From Cephalopachus bancanus (Eukaryota; Chordata; Mammalia; Primates; Tarsiidae), in contig JAPVLO010000974.1 of assembly GCA_027257055.1 (NCBI GenBank), positions 496,001 to 560,000 on the forward strand: a stretch of 64,000 nt of DNA, given 5' to 3'. The notes beneath the pieces are model-generated. The model searched no databases. It was given only the letters and a program-made list of their open reading frames with translations, and had not been told where the DNA came from. A program made the position numbers and the translations under genes. Below, piece after piece: positions 1 through 11,105 of this stretch. The number at the start of each line of letters is the position of its first letter. Positions within the stretch are counted from its first letter, which is position 1.

Positions 1-1880
1 GGAGTTATCAAAGGTGGCCACCTGGAATGTCTGTCCAGAACATACGACCAGGCCTCCCAGAAGGCCTCCTTCAACGCTCCATACTCGTGCCCCATAGTAA
101 AGTGTGAGTCACAGAATAGGCAGGCCAGAGCTAGGGCAGCCATCAGGCACAGCACGATCAAGGTGTTCTGGCTATGCCACGACCAGCCCAGACTCTGGAC
201 GCCCTGTCTACCACCTTCAGGTGGGAGAAGGAATGCTTTCTCTCTCTGTCACTTCATCTTCTCCCACCCACATTGACCTTTCCTTGGGGAGCAATGGATA
301 CCTGCCTTGATGCACATGGAAGGCATCTGTTGGGTGCCAAGTCTCAGTCGGATGGGCTGGGGTGTGGTGGCACGACATGGCTCCTTGGACCTCGACCTGT
401 TGGGCACAGGAGATCTTCCCACCTCGGTCCCTGAGCAACTGGGACCTCAGGGGCCATCACGCATGACTCGATTTTGGGCAACTCTCATTGAGATTAGGTC
501 TGGCCACGTTGCCTGGGCTGGTATCTGACACCTGGGCCCAGGCAACCTCCTGCCTCGGCCTCCCAGGGTGCGAGGCTGACAGTCATGTGCCATGGTGCCT
601 GGCCAGGACATGCACATTCTGTCTGTGGGGTCGATGCAAAGGAATGTCCCTGGACAGAGGTGACCTCATCCCAGGTAGCCAGGACCGTGGACGACTGCCA
701 TGTGCGACTCCAGTGTTTGTGTTACATGAAGCGACGAGGTCACGCCACGTGGCCTAGGTTAGTCTCAAAATCCCGGGCTCCCTCCTTGGCCTTCCAAAAC
801 CACAGCCCAATTGCTGCCGATCCATTGTCTTTCAGGAATTCTGGGCCCAAGTCTGGTTCCTCCTTTATAAAGGATCTCTGTCTGTTCACAATGATCCCAA
901 CTAAACACAAAAATGGATCCACTTCTTTTTAAATTTTTTTTCCTTTTTTTCATTGATTTGGAATCTCACTCCATAGACCAGGCTGTAGGGCAGTGGCTCG
1001 CTCCCAACCACCGCAGCCTCGGCACACCGGGCTCTCGCAAGTCTTTCCCCATCCTTTTGCCAAGTGGGAATGACAGGTGCATGCCACCACACCCGGCTCA
1101 ATTGGGATAATCGGTAGAGGTGAGGTCTCACTGAGGTGCCCAGGTGGGTCTTGTCCCAAGGGCTCAGTTTGGCTGCTGTAGTCAGCCTCACAAAGGACTG
1201 GGATGACGAGGCTGAGCCCCAGAGCCCAGCCTTGATCTTTCATCAAAAACGAACCAGAAGGCCCTGTGTGGGGGCCCATGCCTGGAATCCCAGCTCTCTG
1301 GGAGGCTGAGGCAGGAGGATGGTTGGAGTTCAGGAGCCCAAGGCCCGCACTGACCAGGCAGGGATACCCCATCTTTGCACCCATACCAACAGGTGATCTG
1401 GGGTTGAGGTGACCATAGTCCCGGCCCCTACGGAGGCTGTGGCAGGAATATCGCCAGAGTTAGAGATTTTGAGACTGATGATGAACAACTGTTATGTCCC
1501 TGGGTCTTAGCCTGGGCCACAGAGCCAGACTCTGTCTTCCAAACCACCAGAGTCGTACACAGATTCTCAACTGCTCATGGTGTGTTCACAGGGAAAATGG
1601 ATTTAGAGACAAGAAAAATGGGATTGGGGGGAAGAAATGTCCCCAGGTGAGGGATGTGTCCCTGACCTTTCTTGGCTGAAATTGCTCATTGTTGAGTTGG
1701 AGGGTCAACCTGTCAGGGGCACATTTATCACCTCAGAGAGGAGAGCTGGCAGGAACCTGGCCAGGAAACCTCAGGAATTCCCACATCAAAGCAGGGCAGC
1801 CATTGGGGAGGGGTTGGGGCTAGAAGGTGCTGATCGGGGGGTGGGAAGGACTGAGGGCAGAAAGTTTGCAGGAGAATGGA
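1..1880 (+). repeat. Unit 0 (partial, right part only)
   Basis: The window opens inside spacer X1 ('tcaaaggtggccacc'). It then runs through M6 antisense Alu (about 330-605), M7/X2 (about 605-925), a T-rich run and M8 antisense Alu (about 925-1235), M9 sense Alu (about 1255-1545) and X3 (about 1555-1880). The left part lies outside the window. Confidence 0.9.
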
Positions 1881-1881
1881 T

Positions 1882-1949
<68 letters not shown>

Positions 1950-1957
1950 TCCTTCCC
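1881..1957 (+). repeat. (TTTC)n tract, unit 1
   Basis: A nearly pure 4 bp repeat of 77 bp, followed by 'ctcactaggttgcc'. Confidence 0.98.
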
Positions 1958-4900
1958 TCACTAGGTTGCCCAGGCTGCTCTCAAATCACCCAACTTGGGC
2001 TATCCTCTTGGCCTGGGTCTCCAAAACAGCTGCGATCACAGTCTTTCCATTTGGCCAACATCCTGGTCTTCCTGTGTGGTCTTGAACTCTGGGCCAGAGG
2101 AGATCCTCTCGCCAAGGCCTGCCCTCACCCAAGGTTTTCCGTGTTTTTCCCGGGGTCGAGGTGGGGGCTTGCTATGGTGTCCATCCTGGTCTTGAGCTCC
2201 CGGGCTCCAGCCATCTTCACATCTTGGCCTCCCTGAGTGCTGAGGAGACAGGTGTAACTTGTCCGACCATTCCCGTTCCCCTGAAGGTCTGAGAATCACT
2301 CCGTCCCTTTTTTTGAAACATCCCCTGGGAGGAGTGAGTGGTTCCACCCAGGGGAATGAGGAAGGCGAAGGGGTGGGTGCTCCGACAGAGACACAGCCCT
2401 GCTCCAGGCACTCTCCCTGAAGAGTGTTCAGTGGGTGACTTCAGTCATCCTCTTTGGGGTCCTGGGTTTTTACAAGGGAGAAGGCTTCGTGGTGGGGCCT
2501 CTAGATGGGTGTGGAGGCCAGGCACGGGTGCTCACGCCTTTCATCCTTGGCCTGAGACACTGTGTTTGAGATGAGCCAGGCAATATTGGTGAGACCTCAT
2601 CTCTACAAGAAGCCAAAAAAACGAGCTGAGTATGGTGGCCCACACCTGTCATCCTGGTCACTCAGGAGGCCATGACAGGAGGAACACTGGAGTCCCGCTA
2701 GTGGAAGGCACTGTATCCGAGAGCGGGCTGCTGCACTCATTCCTTGGTGAAAGAGTGGGACTCTTACTAAGAAAAATAATACCAATCACCAACACCACCA
2801 CAACCACAGGCTGGGATCAAGGTCTTAGGCTAGCATCCCCACCCTTCTGAAGCCCAGAGGAGTGGAGGCCTGAGCCTGAGGGTTCGACACCAGCCTGGGA
2901 CATGGGGTAAGACCTCGTCTTGGCCATCAAAAGTAAATCAAAGATTAGCTGGACGTGGTGGTGCAGGCGTGTGTTTCCATTGACTCATGGGGCCGGGGTG
3001 GTTGGATAACCTGAGTCCAGGAGGTGGAGTCCTCAATTGCCATGATCATGCCTCTGTGCTCCAGCCTGGGTGACAGGGTGGGATTCTGACTCCAAATAGT
3101 AATAATTACCACCACCAACACCACCACTCCTGCCACACAACCCAAGGACTTACCCTCAGGGATGGGAGAGGAAAAGGCACTTTACGCCCTGTCATTTGTG
3201 GGTAGTTTCAAAGGTGGCCACCAGGCACATCCGTCCCATGCCTTTGGCCATGTGTCCCACAATCCCTGCCTCCATCCTCCACACTCGGGCTCCACAGCAA
3301 AGACGTGTGTAAGCTCACAGAACAGAGGACCCCGAGCTAGGGCAGCCATCAGTCACAGAGCGATCAAGTCAATATGACAATGTCATGGCCAGCCCAGGTT
3401 CCGGACCCCCTGTCTGCCACCTTCAGGCAGGGGGAGAGCCCCTTCCTCTCCCAATAACTCCATCTTCCCCCACCCACACAGACCTTTCCCTGGAGAGCAG
3501 TGGACGCAGGTCGTGACACACATGGGAGGCATCTTTTTTGTTGCCAGGGTCTCCGTCGCCTGGGCTGGGGCGTAGTGGCACGATAATGTCTCACTGGGCC
3601 TCAACATGCGGGATGTGGGAGGTCCTTCTGTCTCAGACCTCAAGCAGCCGGGACTCCAGGGACCAACACGCCCAACTCAATTTTGGGGGTCTCTCTCTGA
3701 GATGAGGTCTGGCCATGTTGCCGGGCTGGACTCTGACCACTGGGATCGGGCAGACTCCCATCTTGACCTCCCAGGATGTGGGGCTGATAGCAATGAGCCA
3801 CGGTGCCTGGCCTGGATGCGTATGTTCTGTTGGCAGGGGCCATGCAAAGGAACGCACCTGGATGGAGGCCACTGCATTCCGTGTAGCCAGGACAGCGGAC
3901 GCCACCATGCATGACTCCAGTGTTTGCGTTATGGGGAGTGATGAGGTCCTGCCAAGTGTCCCAGGCTAGTCTCCAACTCCTGGGCTCCAGCGTTTTCCTG
4001 CCTTGGACTCCCAAAACCAGTCTGATTTTCTGCCAATCCACATATTTCGGGAACGTTAGGCCTAAGGCTGGAGCCTATTTCCCAAGTGATCTCTGTCTGT
4101 TCACAATGATCCCAACTCCATACACAAATGGATGCTCTTCTTTTATTCCTTTTACATTTTTCTTTGTGCCAGAGTCTTACTCTGTTGCTCAGGCTGGAGG
4201 GCGGTGGCTTGCTCCTGGCTACTGCAGCATTGGCATCCCAGGCTCTGGTGAACCTTTCTCTGGCCTTTGGAGGAGCCAGAATAACAGACCCATGTCACCA
4301 TGCCTGGCTCATTTTGGATGGAGGGTAAAGATAAGTTCTTGTCAAGATGCCCTGGTAGGTATTGGTCCATGGGCTAAGGCCAGATGCTGGCCTCCACCTC
4401 CCAAAGCACAGGTTCAGCTGTGCTCCCTAGCCTGGCCTCGATCCTTCATAGAAAATGAACCAGAAGACCTTGCAAGGCTGCCCCCACTTGAAATCCCAGC
4501 AGTCTGGAAGGCCGAGGCAGGAGGATGGCTGAAGCCCAGGAGCCCAAGACCAGACTGGTTCATGAGGGAGACCCATTCTCCACACTCTTCCAAACAGGGC
4601 ATCTGGGTTCCAGGTGCCCATCATCCCGGAGGCTGATGCAGGAAGATCATTGGGGCCCACGATTTCAAGGCTGGTGGTGAATGGCTGTTGTGTCCCTGGT
4701 ACCCAGCCTGGGCCACAGAGCCAGACCCTGTCTCCAAAATCATCAGAATCATACACAAATTGAAAGCTGTGCATGGTGTTTTCACAGGGATACTTGCATT
4801 AGAGCCAGGAAAACTGGGATTGGGTGGAAGAAATGTCCCCGGGTGAGGGATGTGTCCCTGGCTTTTCTTGGCCGAAGGTCCTCATTGCTGAGTTGGAGGG

Positions 4901-5088
4901 TCAGCCTGCCTACGGCACATTTTACACCTTGGAGAGCAGAAGAGGCAGGAACCTGACAAAGGAGCCTCAGGAAATCCCACACCAAAGTGGGGGAAGATAT
5001 GGGGCGGTTGGGGCTGGAAGGTGTCGAGCTTGGGTGACACTCAAATGTGGGGGGGAGGACTGAGAGCAGAAATTTGCAGAAGAATGGA
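1881..5088 (+). repeat. Unit 1 (3.21 kb, complete)
   Basis: This is a full-length unit in canonical order: tract 1881-1957, M2 to about 2250, M3 about 2285-2512, M4 about 2515-2810, M5 about 2810-3130, X1 from about 3135 (landmark 'gggatgggagaggaaaa' at about 3159), M6 about 3548-3830, M8 about 4135-4440, M9 about 4450-4740, X3 to 5088. No net rearrangement is visible. Confidence 0.9.
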
Positions 5089-5094
5089 TTTCTT

Positions 5095-5134
<40 letters not shown>

Positions 5135-5143
5135 CTTTCCTTT
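5089..5143 (+). repeat. (CT)n/(TTTC)n tract, unit 2
   Basis: Mainly CT dinucleotides, with TTTC at both ends. Confidence 0.97.
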
Positions 5144-6260
5144 GCTCATTAGTTTGCCCAGGCTGCTCTCAAACCACCCAACTCTGGCCATCCTCTTAAC
5201 TTAGGCCTCCCAAACTGCTGCAATCACCAACTTTCTATTTGGTAGACATCCTGGTCTTCCTGCCTGGTCTTGGACTTTGTGCCGGAGGCAATCCTCCCAC
5301 CAAGGCCTGCCCTCAACCAATATTTTCTGCGTTTTGCTTGGGGTCGTAATGGGGGCTTGCTTTGGTCACTAGCATGGTCTCGAGCTTGTGGTTTCTGGCC
5401 ATCATCCCATCTCGGCCTCCCCGATTGCTGAGGAGACAGGCATGAGTAGCCCAACTGTCCCCTCACCCTCTAAGGTTTCAGTCATACCATCCCTTTCTCT
5501 GAGGCGGCACCTGTGGGAAGATAGCTGGTCCACCCTGGGCAAAGAAGCAGGTGGAGGGCTGGTGCCCCAACAGAAACATGCCCCTGAGCCAGGCCCTCCC
5601 CCCAGGGAGGGTCTTTCAGGTGACTCCAACTGTCCTCTTCGGGGTCCTGGGTCATCAGAAGGGAACGGACCTTGCGTTGGGTCCCCAAGATGGGTGTCGA
5701 GGCCAGGTGCAGGGATCACACCTGTCATCCCAGCACTCTTAGAGGATGGCCTGATCCCCTGGGTTCAAGACAAGCCTGGGCTCCTTGCTGAGACCTTGCC
5801 TCTACAAGAAGCCAAAAAATGATCTGGGCATGGTGGCACACGCCTGTCGTTCCAGCCACTCGGGAGGCCGCAGCAGGAGGATTGCCGGAGCCCAGCTGGT
5901 AGAGGCCATGATGGATGAGAGCGGGACCCTGAGTTCTGGCCTGTGTGACAGAGTGGGTCTCTGACTCAGAAAAATAATACCAACCACCACCACAACCGCA
6001 AGCCGGCCTCAGGGGCTCATCTTGGCATCCTGGCCTTTCGCAGGCCCTTGCAATAGGACAGAATTTGCCGTGGGGTTCAACACCAGCCTGAGATACAGGG
6101 CAAGACCATGTCTCAGCCATAAAATATAAATCCAAAGTTTAGCCAGTCGGAGTGGCACAGGCCTGTGGTTCCAGTCATTCTGGGGGCAGAGGTGAGGGCA
6201 TTGCCTGAGCCTAGCAGGTGGAGTTCTAGGTGACCGTCAGCATGTTCCTGCCCTCCAGCT

Positions 6261-6300
6261 GGGTGGCAGAGTGGGATTCTGGGTGGCAGAGTGGGATTCT
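6261..6300 (+). repeat. 20 bp perfect tandem duplication
   Basis: 'gggtggcagagtgggattct' occurs twice in a row at the end of the M5 right arm in unit 2. Other units have one copy. Confidence 0.97.
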
Positions 6301-8222
6301 GACTCTAAATAATAATCACCACCACCAACACCACCACCATACATGCCACACAGCACGAGGAACAACCCACAGGGATGGGAGAGGAAAAGACACTTTTCGG
6401 GCTTTCTTTTGTGGGAAGTTTCAAAGGTAGACATCGAGCATGTCCCTCCAATGCCTTCAGACACGAGACCTAGAAGGACTGCCTCCACCCTCCACACTCG
6501 TGCCTCACAGCAAAGATGTGCATAAGCTCACAGAACAGGCGACCCTGAACTAGGACAGACATTGGGCACAGCGCGATCAAGGCAGTCTGGCAAAATCACA
6601 GCAAGCCCTGGATCTGGACTCCCTGTCTGTCACCTTTGGGAAAAGGGAGGGCCCTCTCCTCTCCCGATCACTCCATCATCCCCCACCCACGCGGATGTTT
6701 CCCTTGGGAGGCATTGACGCCCATTTTGATGCACATGGGAGGTGTCTATTGTCCCCAGAGTCTCAGGCGGCCACCATGCCTGACTCGATTTTGGGAACCT
6801 CTCACGGAGATGAGGTCTGCCCATGTCACCTGGGCTGGTCTCCAACCCCTGGGTTCAAGCAGCCTCCCTCCACGTCCAACAGAGGGCATGGGACTGACAG
6901 CTGTGTGCCACGGTGCCCAGCCTGCACTTGCACATTCTGTCTGTGGGGGTGATGTCAAGGAACGCCCCTGGACAGAGGCCACCACATCCCATATAGCCGG
7001 GACTGTGGGCAACACCAAGCACAACTCTAGTGTTTGTCTTATGGGGAGCAATGAGGTCTTGCCACATGGTCCAGGCTGGTCTCAAACTCCCAGGCTCCAG
7101 TGGTTTCCCACCTCGCCCTGTCAAAGCCACAGCCCGACTTTCTGCCAATCTACCATCTTTTGGGAATTCTGGGCCGAAGCCTGGGACCTTCTTCCCAAAT
7201 GATTTCTGTCTGTTCACAATGATCCCAACAGCATACACAAATGAATCCTCTTCTTTTTTCCCCCTTTTTTCCTCTTTTTCTTTGAGTTGGAGTCTCACTC
7301 CATTGTCCAAGCAGGAGGGCGATGACTCACTTCCGGCCACTGCAGCCTGGGCCTGCCAGGTTCTGGAGATCATATCCACACCTTCAGAGGGAGCCAGAAT
7401 GAAGGCATGCGCAGTCATGCCTGGATCATTTGGGGTGGAGGGTAGAGATGATGTCTCGCCAAGGTTCCCTGGGCTGTTCTCAGCAAGTGAACACAGGCCA
7501 ACTTGTGGTCTCAGCCTCACAAAGCCCTGGGATCACAAGGCTGTGTCTCCAAGCCCAGCCACGATCCTTCATTGGAAATGAACAAGACGGCAGCCCATGC
7601 TTGTAATTCCAGCAATCTGGGAGGCCAAGGTGGGAGGGTGGTTGGAGTTCGGGAACCCAAGGCCAGCCTGGGCCACACAGGGAGACCCTGTCTCTACCCA
7701 CATCCAAACACGGAGTCTGGTGTTGAGGTGCCCATCGTGCCGGCCACACCGAAGACTGAGGGGAGTGGATCACCAGAGTCTGTGATATCGAGGCTGGCAG
7801 TTAACGCTGGTCATGTCCCGGGCCCCAGCCTGCTGCACAGAGCCAGATCCTGTCTCCAAAAATACCAGAATCATACACAGATTCTCAACTGCGTGTGGTG
7901 TGTTCACAGATCGTCTGGCTTTAGTGTTTGGAAAAATGGGCTTGGGGAAAGAAATGTCTCTGGGAAAGGGATGAATCCCTGGCCTTTCTGGACAGAAGGT
8001 CCTCATTGTCGTGTCCACTGGTTGGCCAGCCTGGGACACATTTCTCACCTCAGAGAGGAGGGCTAGCAGGAACCTGGGCAGGGAACATTGGGAACTCCTG
8101 CACCAAAGAGAGGGCATTCATTGGGAGGCATTGGGGCTGGAAGATGCCGAGCTTGGGATACCCTCACATATGGTGTTGGCTGGGGGAAAGGACTTAGGCC
8201 AGAAGATTTGCAGGAGAATGGA

Positions 8223-8224
8223 TT

Positions 8225-8292
<68 letters not shown>

Positions 8293-8324
8293 TTTTCTTT
8301 CTTTTTTCCTTTCTTTTCTTTCCT
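8223..8324 (+). repeat. (TTTC)n tract, unit 3
   Basis: A pure TTTC repeat, with T-rich interruptions towards the right end. Confidence 0.98.
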
Positions 8325-8640
8325 TAGTAGGTTGCCCAGGCTGTTCTCAAACTGCCCAACTTGGGCCATCTTCTTGTTCTGGGCTTCCCAAACTGCTGTG
8401 ATCACAGGCTTTCCATTTGGTCGACATCCTGCTCTTCCTGCCTGGTCTTGAACTCTCAGCTGGAGGCACTCCTCCTGATGACACCTGTCCTCACCCAAGG
8501 TTTTCAGGGTTTTGCTTGGGGTCAAGGTGGGGGCTTGCTATGGTGTCCAGCCTGATCTTGAGTTCCCAGGCAATGGCCATCTTCCAATCTCGGCCTCCCC
8601 GCGTGCCGAGGCAACAGGCATGACTCGTCCTGTGGTACCC
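8325..8640 (-). repeat. M2 module: two antisense Alu pieces (reference copy)
   Basis: The first piece starts at 'ggttgcccaggctg' and reaches 'cacaggc' near 8410. The second starts near 8530 ('tgctatggtgtccagcc') and ends near 8625 with 'gcaacaggcatgactcg'. Both match the antisense left-arm segment of Alu (cf. 'gttgcccaggctggtctcgaac' and 'gggattacaggcgtgag'), with 'ttacagg' drifted to 'tcacagg'. Two consecutive copies of the same Alu segment suggest a duplicated or nested insertion. Confidence 0.75.
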
Positions 8641-8880
8641 ACTCCCCTGAAGTTTTTAGATTCATAACCTCCCTTTCCCCAGGGCAGTCCCTAGGAGAAG
8701 CGAGCAGGTCCACCCTGGGAGTTGAGGTGGGCAATGGGGTGGGCACCTCAGTGGAGACACACCCATGAGCCTGGTCCTCTCCTGGTGGAGGGTTTGGTGG
8801 GCGACTCCAATAGCTCTTTCCAGTTTCCCGGGTTATTGGAAGGGATAGGGCCTTATTGTGGGCATATGAGAGGGATGTGG
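8640..8880. repeat. M3 module: non-Alu spacer (reference copy)
   Basis: A spacer of about 240 bp between M2 and M4. Landmarks shared by nearly all units are 'tttgagagtcac', 'ccctttccccgagg', 'gagtgggtccaccctggg' and 'tcatctgaagggag'. It is G-rich on the + strand. I do not recognise its origin. It is missing from units 11 and 15. Confidence 0.7.
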
Positions 8881-8881
8881 A

Positions 8882-9190
8882 GGCTGAGTGCTGCAGCTCA
8901 TGCCTGTCATTCCCATGATCTGGGAGGCCGAGGTGAGATGATGGCCTTAGCCCCCAGGTTCGAGACCACCCCGCACACTTTGGCGAGACCTCGTCTCTAC
9001 GGTAAGCCAAAAAATGAGTGGAGCATGGTGGCCCATGTCTGTTGATCTGGCCACTCGGGAGCAAATGGTGGGTGGACTCCGGAAGCCAACTGGAGAAGCC
9101 TGCGTTGACTGTGAGCATGTCACTGCACTCTAACCTGGGCAACAGAGCGGGACACTGACTCAGAATAATAATACCAACCACCAACACAAC
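8882..9190 (+). repeat. M4 module: sense Alu dimer (reference copy)
   Basis: The left arm carries the Alu pattern 'ctcatgcctgtca...gggaggccgaggtgag' and the middle linker 'tctacggtaagccaaaaaatgag'. The right arm ends 'cagagcgggacactgactcag', followed by AATAATAATACCAACC. The A-rich tail has become an (AAT)n/(ACC)n tail shared by all units. Other units keep a near-consensus Pol III B box here (e.g. at 12206, 28374 and 63547). Confidence 0.8.
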
Positions 9191-9194
9191 AGTA

Positions 9195-9510
9195 AACACA
9201 GACCAGGCTCTGGGGCTAAGCCTGGCATCCCAACCCTTTGGAGTCCCAGGCAATTGGATGTCCTGAGCCTATGGGTCCAACACCAGCCTGGGACACAGGG
9301 TGAGACCTCATCACGGTTATCAAAAATAAATCCAAAAGTTAGCTGGGTATGGTGACATAAGTCTGTGGTCCCAGCCACTTGGGGATCTGAGGTGGTAGGA
9401 TCATCTGAGTCCGGCAGGTGGAGTCTGGTTGTCAAAAGCACTCCGGCCTGGGCAACAGACCAGGATTCCAATTCCAAATAATAATAATCACGTCCACCAC
9501 CATCACCACC
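9195..9510 (+). repeat. M5 module: second sense Alu dimer (reference copy)
   Basis: A second dimer directly follows M4. The left arm is 'ctggggctaagcctggcatcc', the linker is 'tcaaaaataaatccaaaagttagc' and the right arm ends 'aacagaccaggattccaattcc', followed by (AAT)n and (CACC)n. The linker 'aaaataaatccaaagattagcc' recurs in almost every unit and separates M5 from M4, so the two are distinct ancestral insertions or arms. Confidence 0.8.
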
Positions 9511-9905
9511 CCTGACACCATGAATGAGTAGTCACCATCAGGGATAGGAGACGTTTCAGTCTCTCATTTGCAGGAGATTTCAAAGGTGGCCAACGGGGCA
9601 TGTCTGTCCCACGCCTTCAGTTACACGCCCTAGAAGGCCAGACTTCACCCTCCACACTCATGCACCACAGAAAAGATGTGTATGAGCTCACGGAACAGAC
9701 AGCCCCAAGCTAGGGTGTCCTTTGGGCACAGAGCATTCAAGGCGGTGAGGCAATGCCGTGGCTAGCACAGGTTCTGGTTGCCCTGTCTGCAACCTATGGG
9801 TGGGGGGAGGGCCCCCTCCTCTCCAGATCACTCCATCATGTCCTGCCCACGTGGACCTTCCCTGTGGAGCCCAGGACGCCCATTGTGATGCACGTGGGAG
9901 GCATT
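9511..9905. repeat. X1 module: ~400 bp non-Alu spacer (reference copy)
   Basis: Shared landmarks across units are 'gaggagtcaccctcagg', 'gtttcaaaggtggcc', 'cctgcctccaccctccac', 'tgtgagctcacagaacaga', 'cacagagcgatcaa' and 'ctttccctggggagcc'. It ends at a short T-run ('gcatctttttt' in many copies). It is the longest block with no visible Alu content besides X3, and its identity is unknown. The open frames through it differ between copies, so I do not call it coding. Confidence 0.7.
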
Positions 9906-9919
9906 GTTGTTGTCCCCTG

Positions 9920-10172
9920 AGTCTCTGTCAGCCAGGCTGGGTCACAGCAGCATGATCATGGCTCTTGGGGCCTCCAATTACAGGGCTCAGGTGGTCCTAC
10001 CACCTCGGTCTCCAAGCAGTCGGGAACCGGGACCCATCAAGTATGATTCAATTTTGGGAACCACTTGCCAAGATGAGGTCTGACCATGTTGCTTGGGCTG
10101 GTCTCTGATACTTGGGCTCAGGCAGGAGCTGATGATCGTGAGCCATGGTGCCCAGCCTGGACTTGCACATTC
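9920..10172 (-). repeat. M6 module: antisense Alu dimer (reference copy)
   Basis: It begins 'gagtctctgtcagccaggctg', the antisense Alu 3' end, and ends 'gagccatggtgcccagcctgg', the antisense Alu 5' end. The internal linker is altered to 'gattcaattttgggaacc'. It lies opposite in polarity to M5, across X1. Confidence 0.8.
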
Positions 10173-10490
10173 TGTTGGCAGGTGCAATGAAAAGGAACAC
10201 CCTGGGATGGATGCCATAACATCCGATGTAACAGGGACCACCATCGCCACCATGTGGGACTCCAGTGTTTGCATTCTGGGGAGCGATGAGATTTCACTAT
10301 GTGGCCCAGGCTGGTCTCAAATACCCGGGTGCCAGCGATCCCATGCCTTGGCCTCCTAAAGCCACAGTCGGATTGTCTCCCTATCCACCATCTTTCAGGA
10401 ACTCTAGACCAAAGCCTGGGGCTTCCTTCCCAAATGATCTCTGCCCGTTCATGATGATTCCAACACCATTCAAAAATGCATGCACTTCTT
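10173..10490 (-). repeat. M7/X2 module: antisense Alu piece plus spacer (reference copy)
   Basis: Antisense Alu fragments are 'atccgatgtaacagggacc' (cf. 'gtagctgggac') and 'tatgtggcccaggctggtctc', reaching 'ctcctaaagccacag' near 10365. X2 follows: 'ctatccaccatctttcagg' to 'caaaaatgcatgcacttc'. X2 is non-Alu and well kept across units ('tgatctctgtctgttca' recurs nearly everywhere). Confidence 0.7.
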
Positions 10491-10795
10491 TTTCCCCTTT
10501 TTCCCCTTTTCTCTTTGAGTCGAGTCTCACTCCATCATCCAGGCTGGAGGGCGATGCCTCACTCCAGGCCACTGCAGCCTCGGCCCAACTGGATCCATCA
10601 AGCCTTTATCTGGCCTTCCAAGGTGCCAGAACCACAGGCGTGTGGCACCACACCCAGATCATTTGGGATGGAGGGTAAAGACGAGGTCTCACCGAGGTAC
10701 CCAGGTAGGTCTCATCCTGTAGACTCGGGCCATCCACTGGCCTCGTACTCCCAAAGTGCTGGGATGACTAGGCTGAGCCCTCAAGCCCAGCCTTG
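10490..10795 (-). repeat. M8 module: T-run and antisense Alu dimer (reference copy)
   Basis: It starts with a T-rich run, the antisense of an Alu A-tail, then 'gagtctcactccatcatcc'. It runs through the linker 'cacacccagatcatttggg' to the antisense 5' head near 10793 ('caagcccagcc'). It is the best-preserved full antisense Alu in the unit. In unit 4 the solo LTR interrupts this module. Confidence 0.8.
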
Positions 10796-10814
10796 ATCCT
10801 TCATCAAACATGAG

Positions 10815-11105
10815 CCAGAAGTTGTAGCACAGCTGCCCATGCCTGAAATCCCAGCTCTCTAGGAGGCAGAGGCAGGAGGACGGCTGGAGCCCAGGAACCC
10901 AAGGCAAGCCTGGGCCATGCAAGGTGATCCCAACTCTGCACCCAACCAACCAGGATGACTGGAGTAGAGTTGCCCGTCGTCACAGCCACTCCCGAGGTTG
11001 AGGCAGGAGGAACCTGAGATGTCGAGGCTGGCGGTGAATGACAGTCATTTCCCCGGGTCCCAGCCTGGGCCACAGAGCTAGACCATGTCTCCAAAAACAT
11101 CAGAA
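10815..11105 (+). repeat. M9 module: sense Alu dimer, head-to-head with M8 (reference copy)
   Basis: It starts 'cagctgcccatgcctgaaatc'. Its left arm carries 'gaggcaggaggacggctgg' and it ends 'gccacagagctagaccatg' before 'tctccaaaaacatcag'. Only about 25-30 bp separate its head from the head of antisense M8, so the two form an inverted pair. Confidence 0.8.

Larger units (their letters stand above)
5089..8222 (+). repeat. Unit 2 (3.13 kb, complete)
   Basis: A complete unit whose tract (5089-5143) is mostly CT dinucleotides rather than TTTC. M4 starts near 5698, X1 landmark near 6372, M6 near 6750, M8 near 7252, M9 near 7580. A 20 bp perfect tandem duplication sits in the M5 tail at 6261-6300. 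Confidence 0.9.

Noticed and set aside
203..222. CTCF-type site at 'ccaccttcaggtggga' in X1, repeated in many units
   Set aside because: It resembles part of a CTCF motif, and some macrosatellites bind CTCF, but the core does not fit well enough by eye. A motif scan would be needed.
3911..4636. 241-codon + strand frame as a gene
   Set aside because: Length and ends differ in every unit, no domain is visible, and M7-M8 are antisense Alu segments.
8522..9253. 243-codon minus-strand frame in unit 3
   Set aside because: It reads antisense through M5, M4 and M3. The same position in other units is broken by stops, so it is chance openness in Alu-rich DNA.
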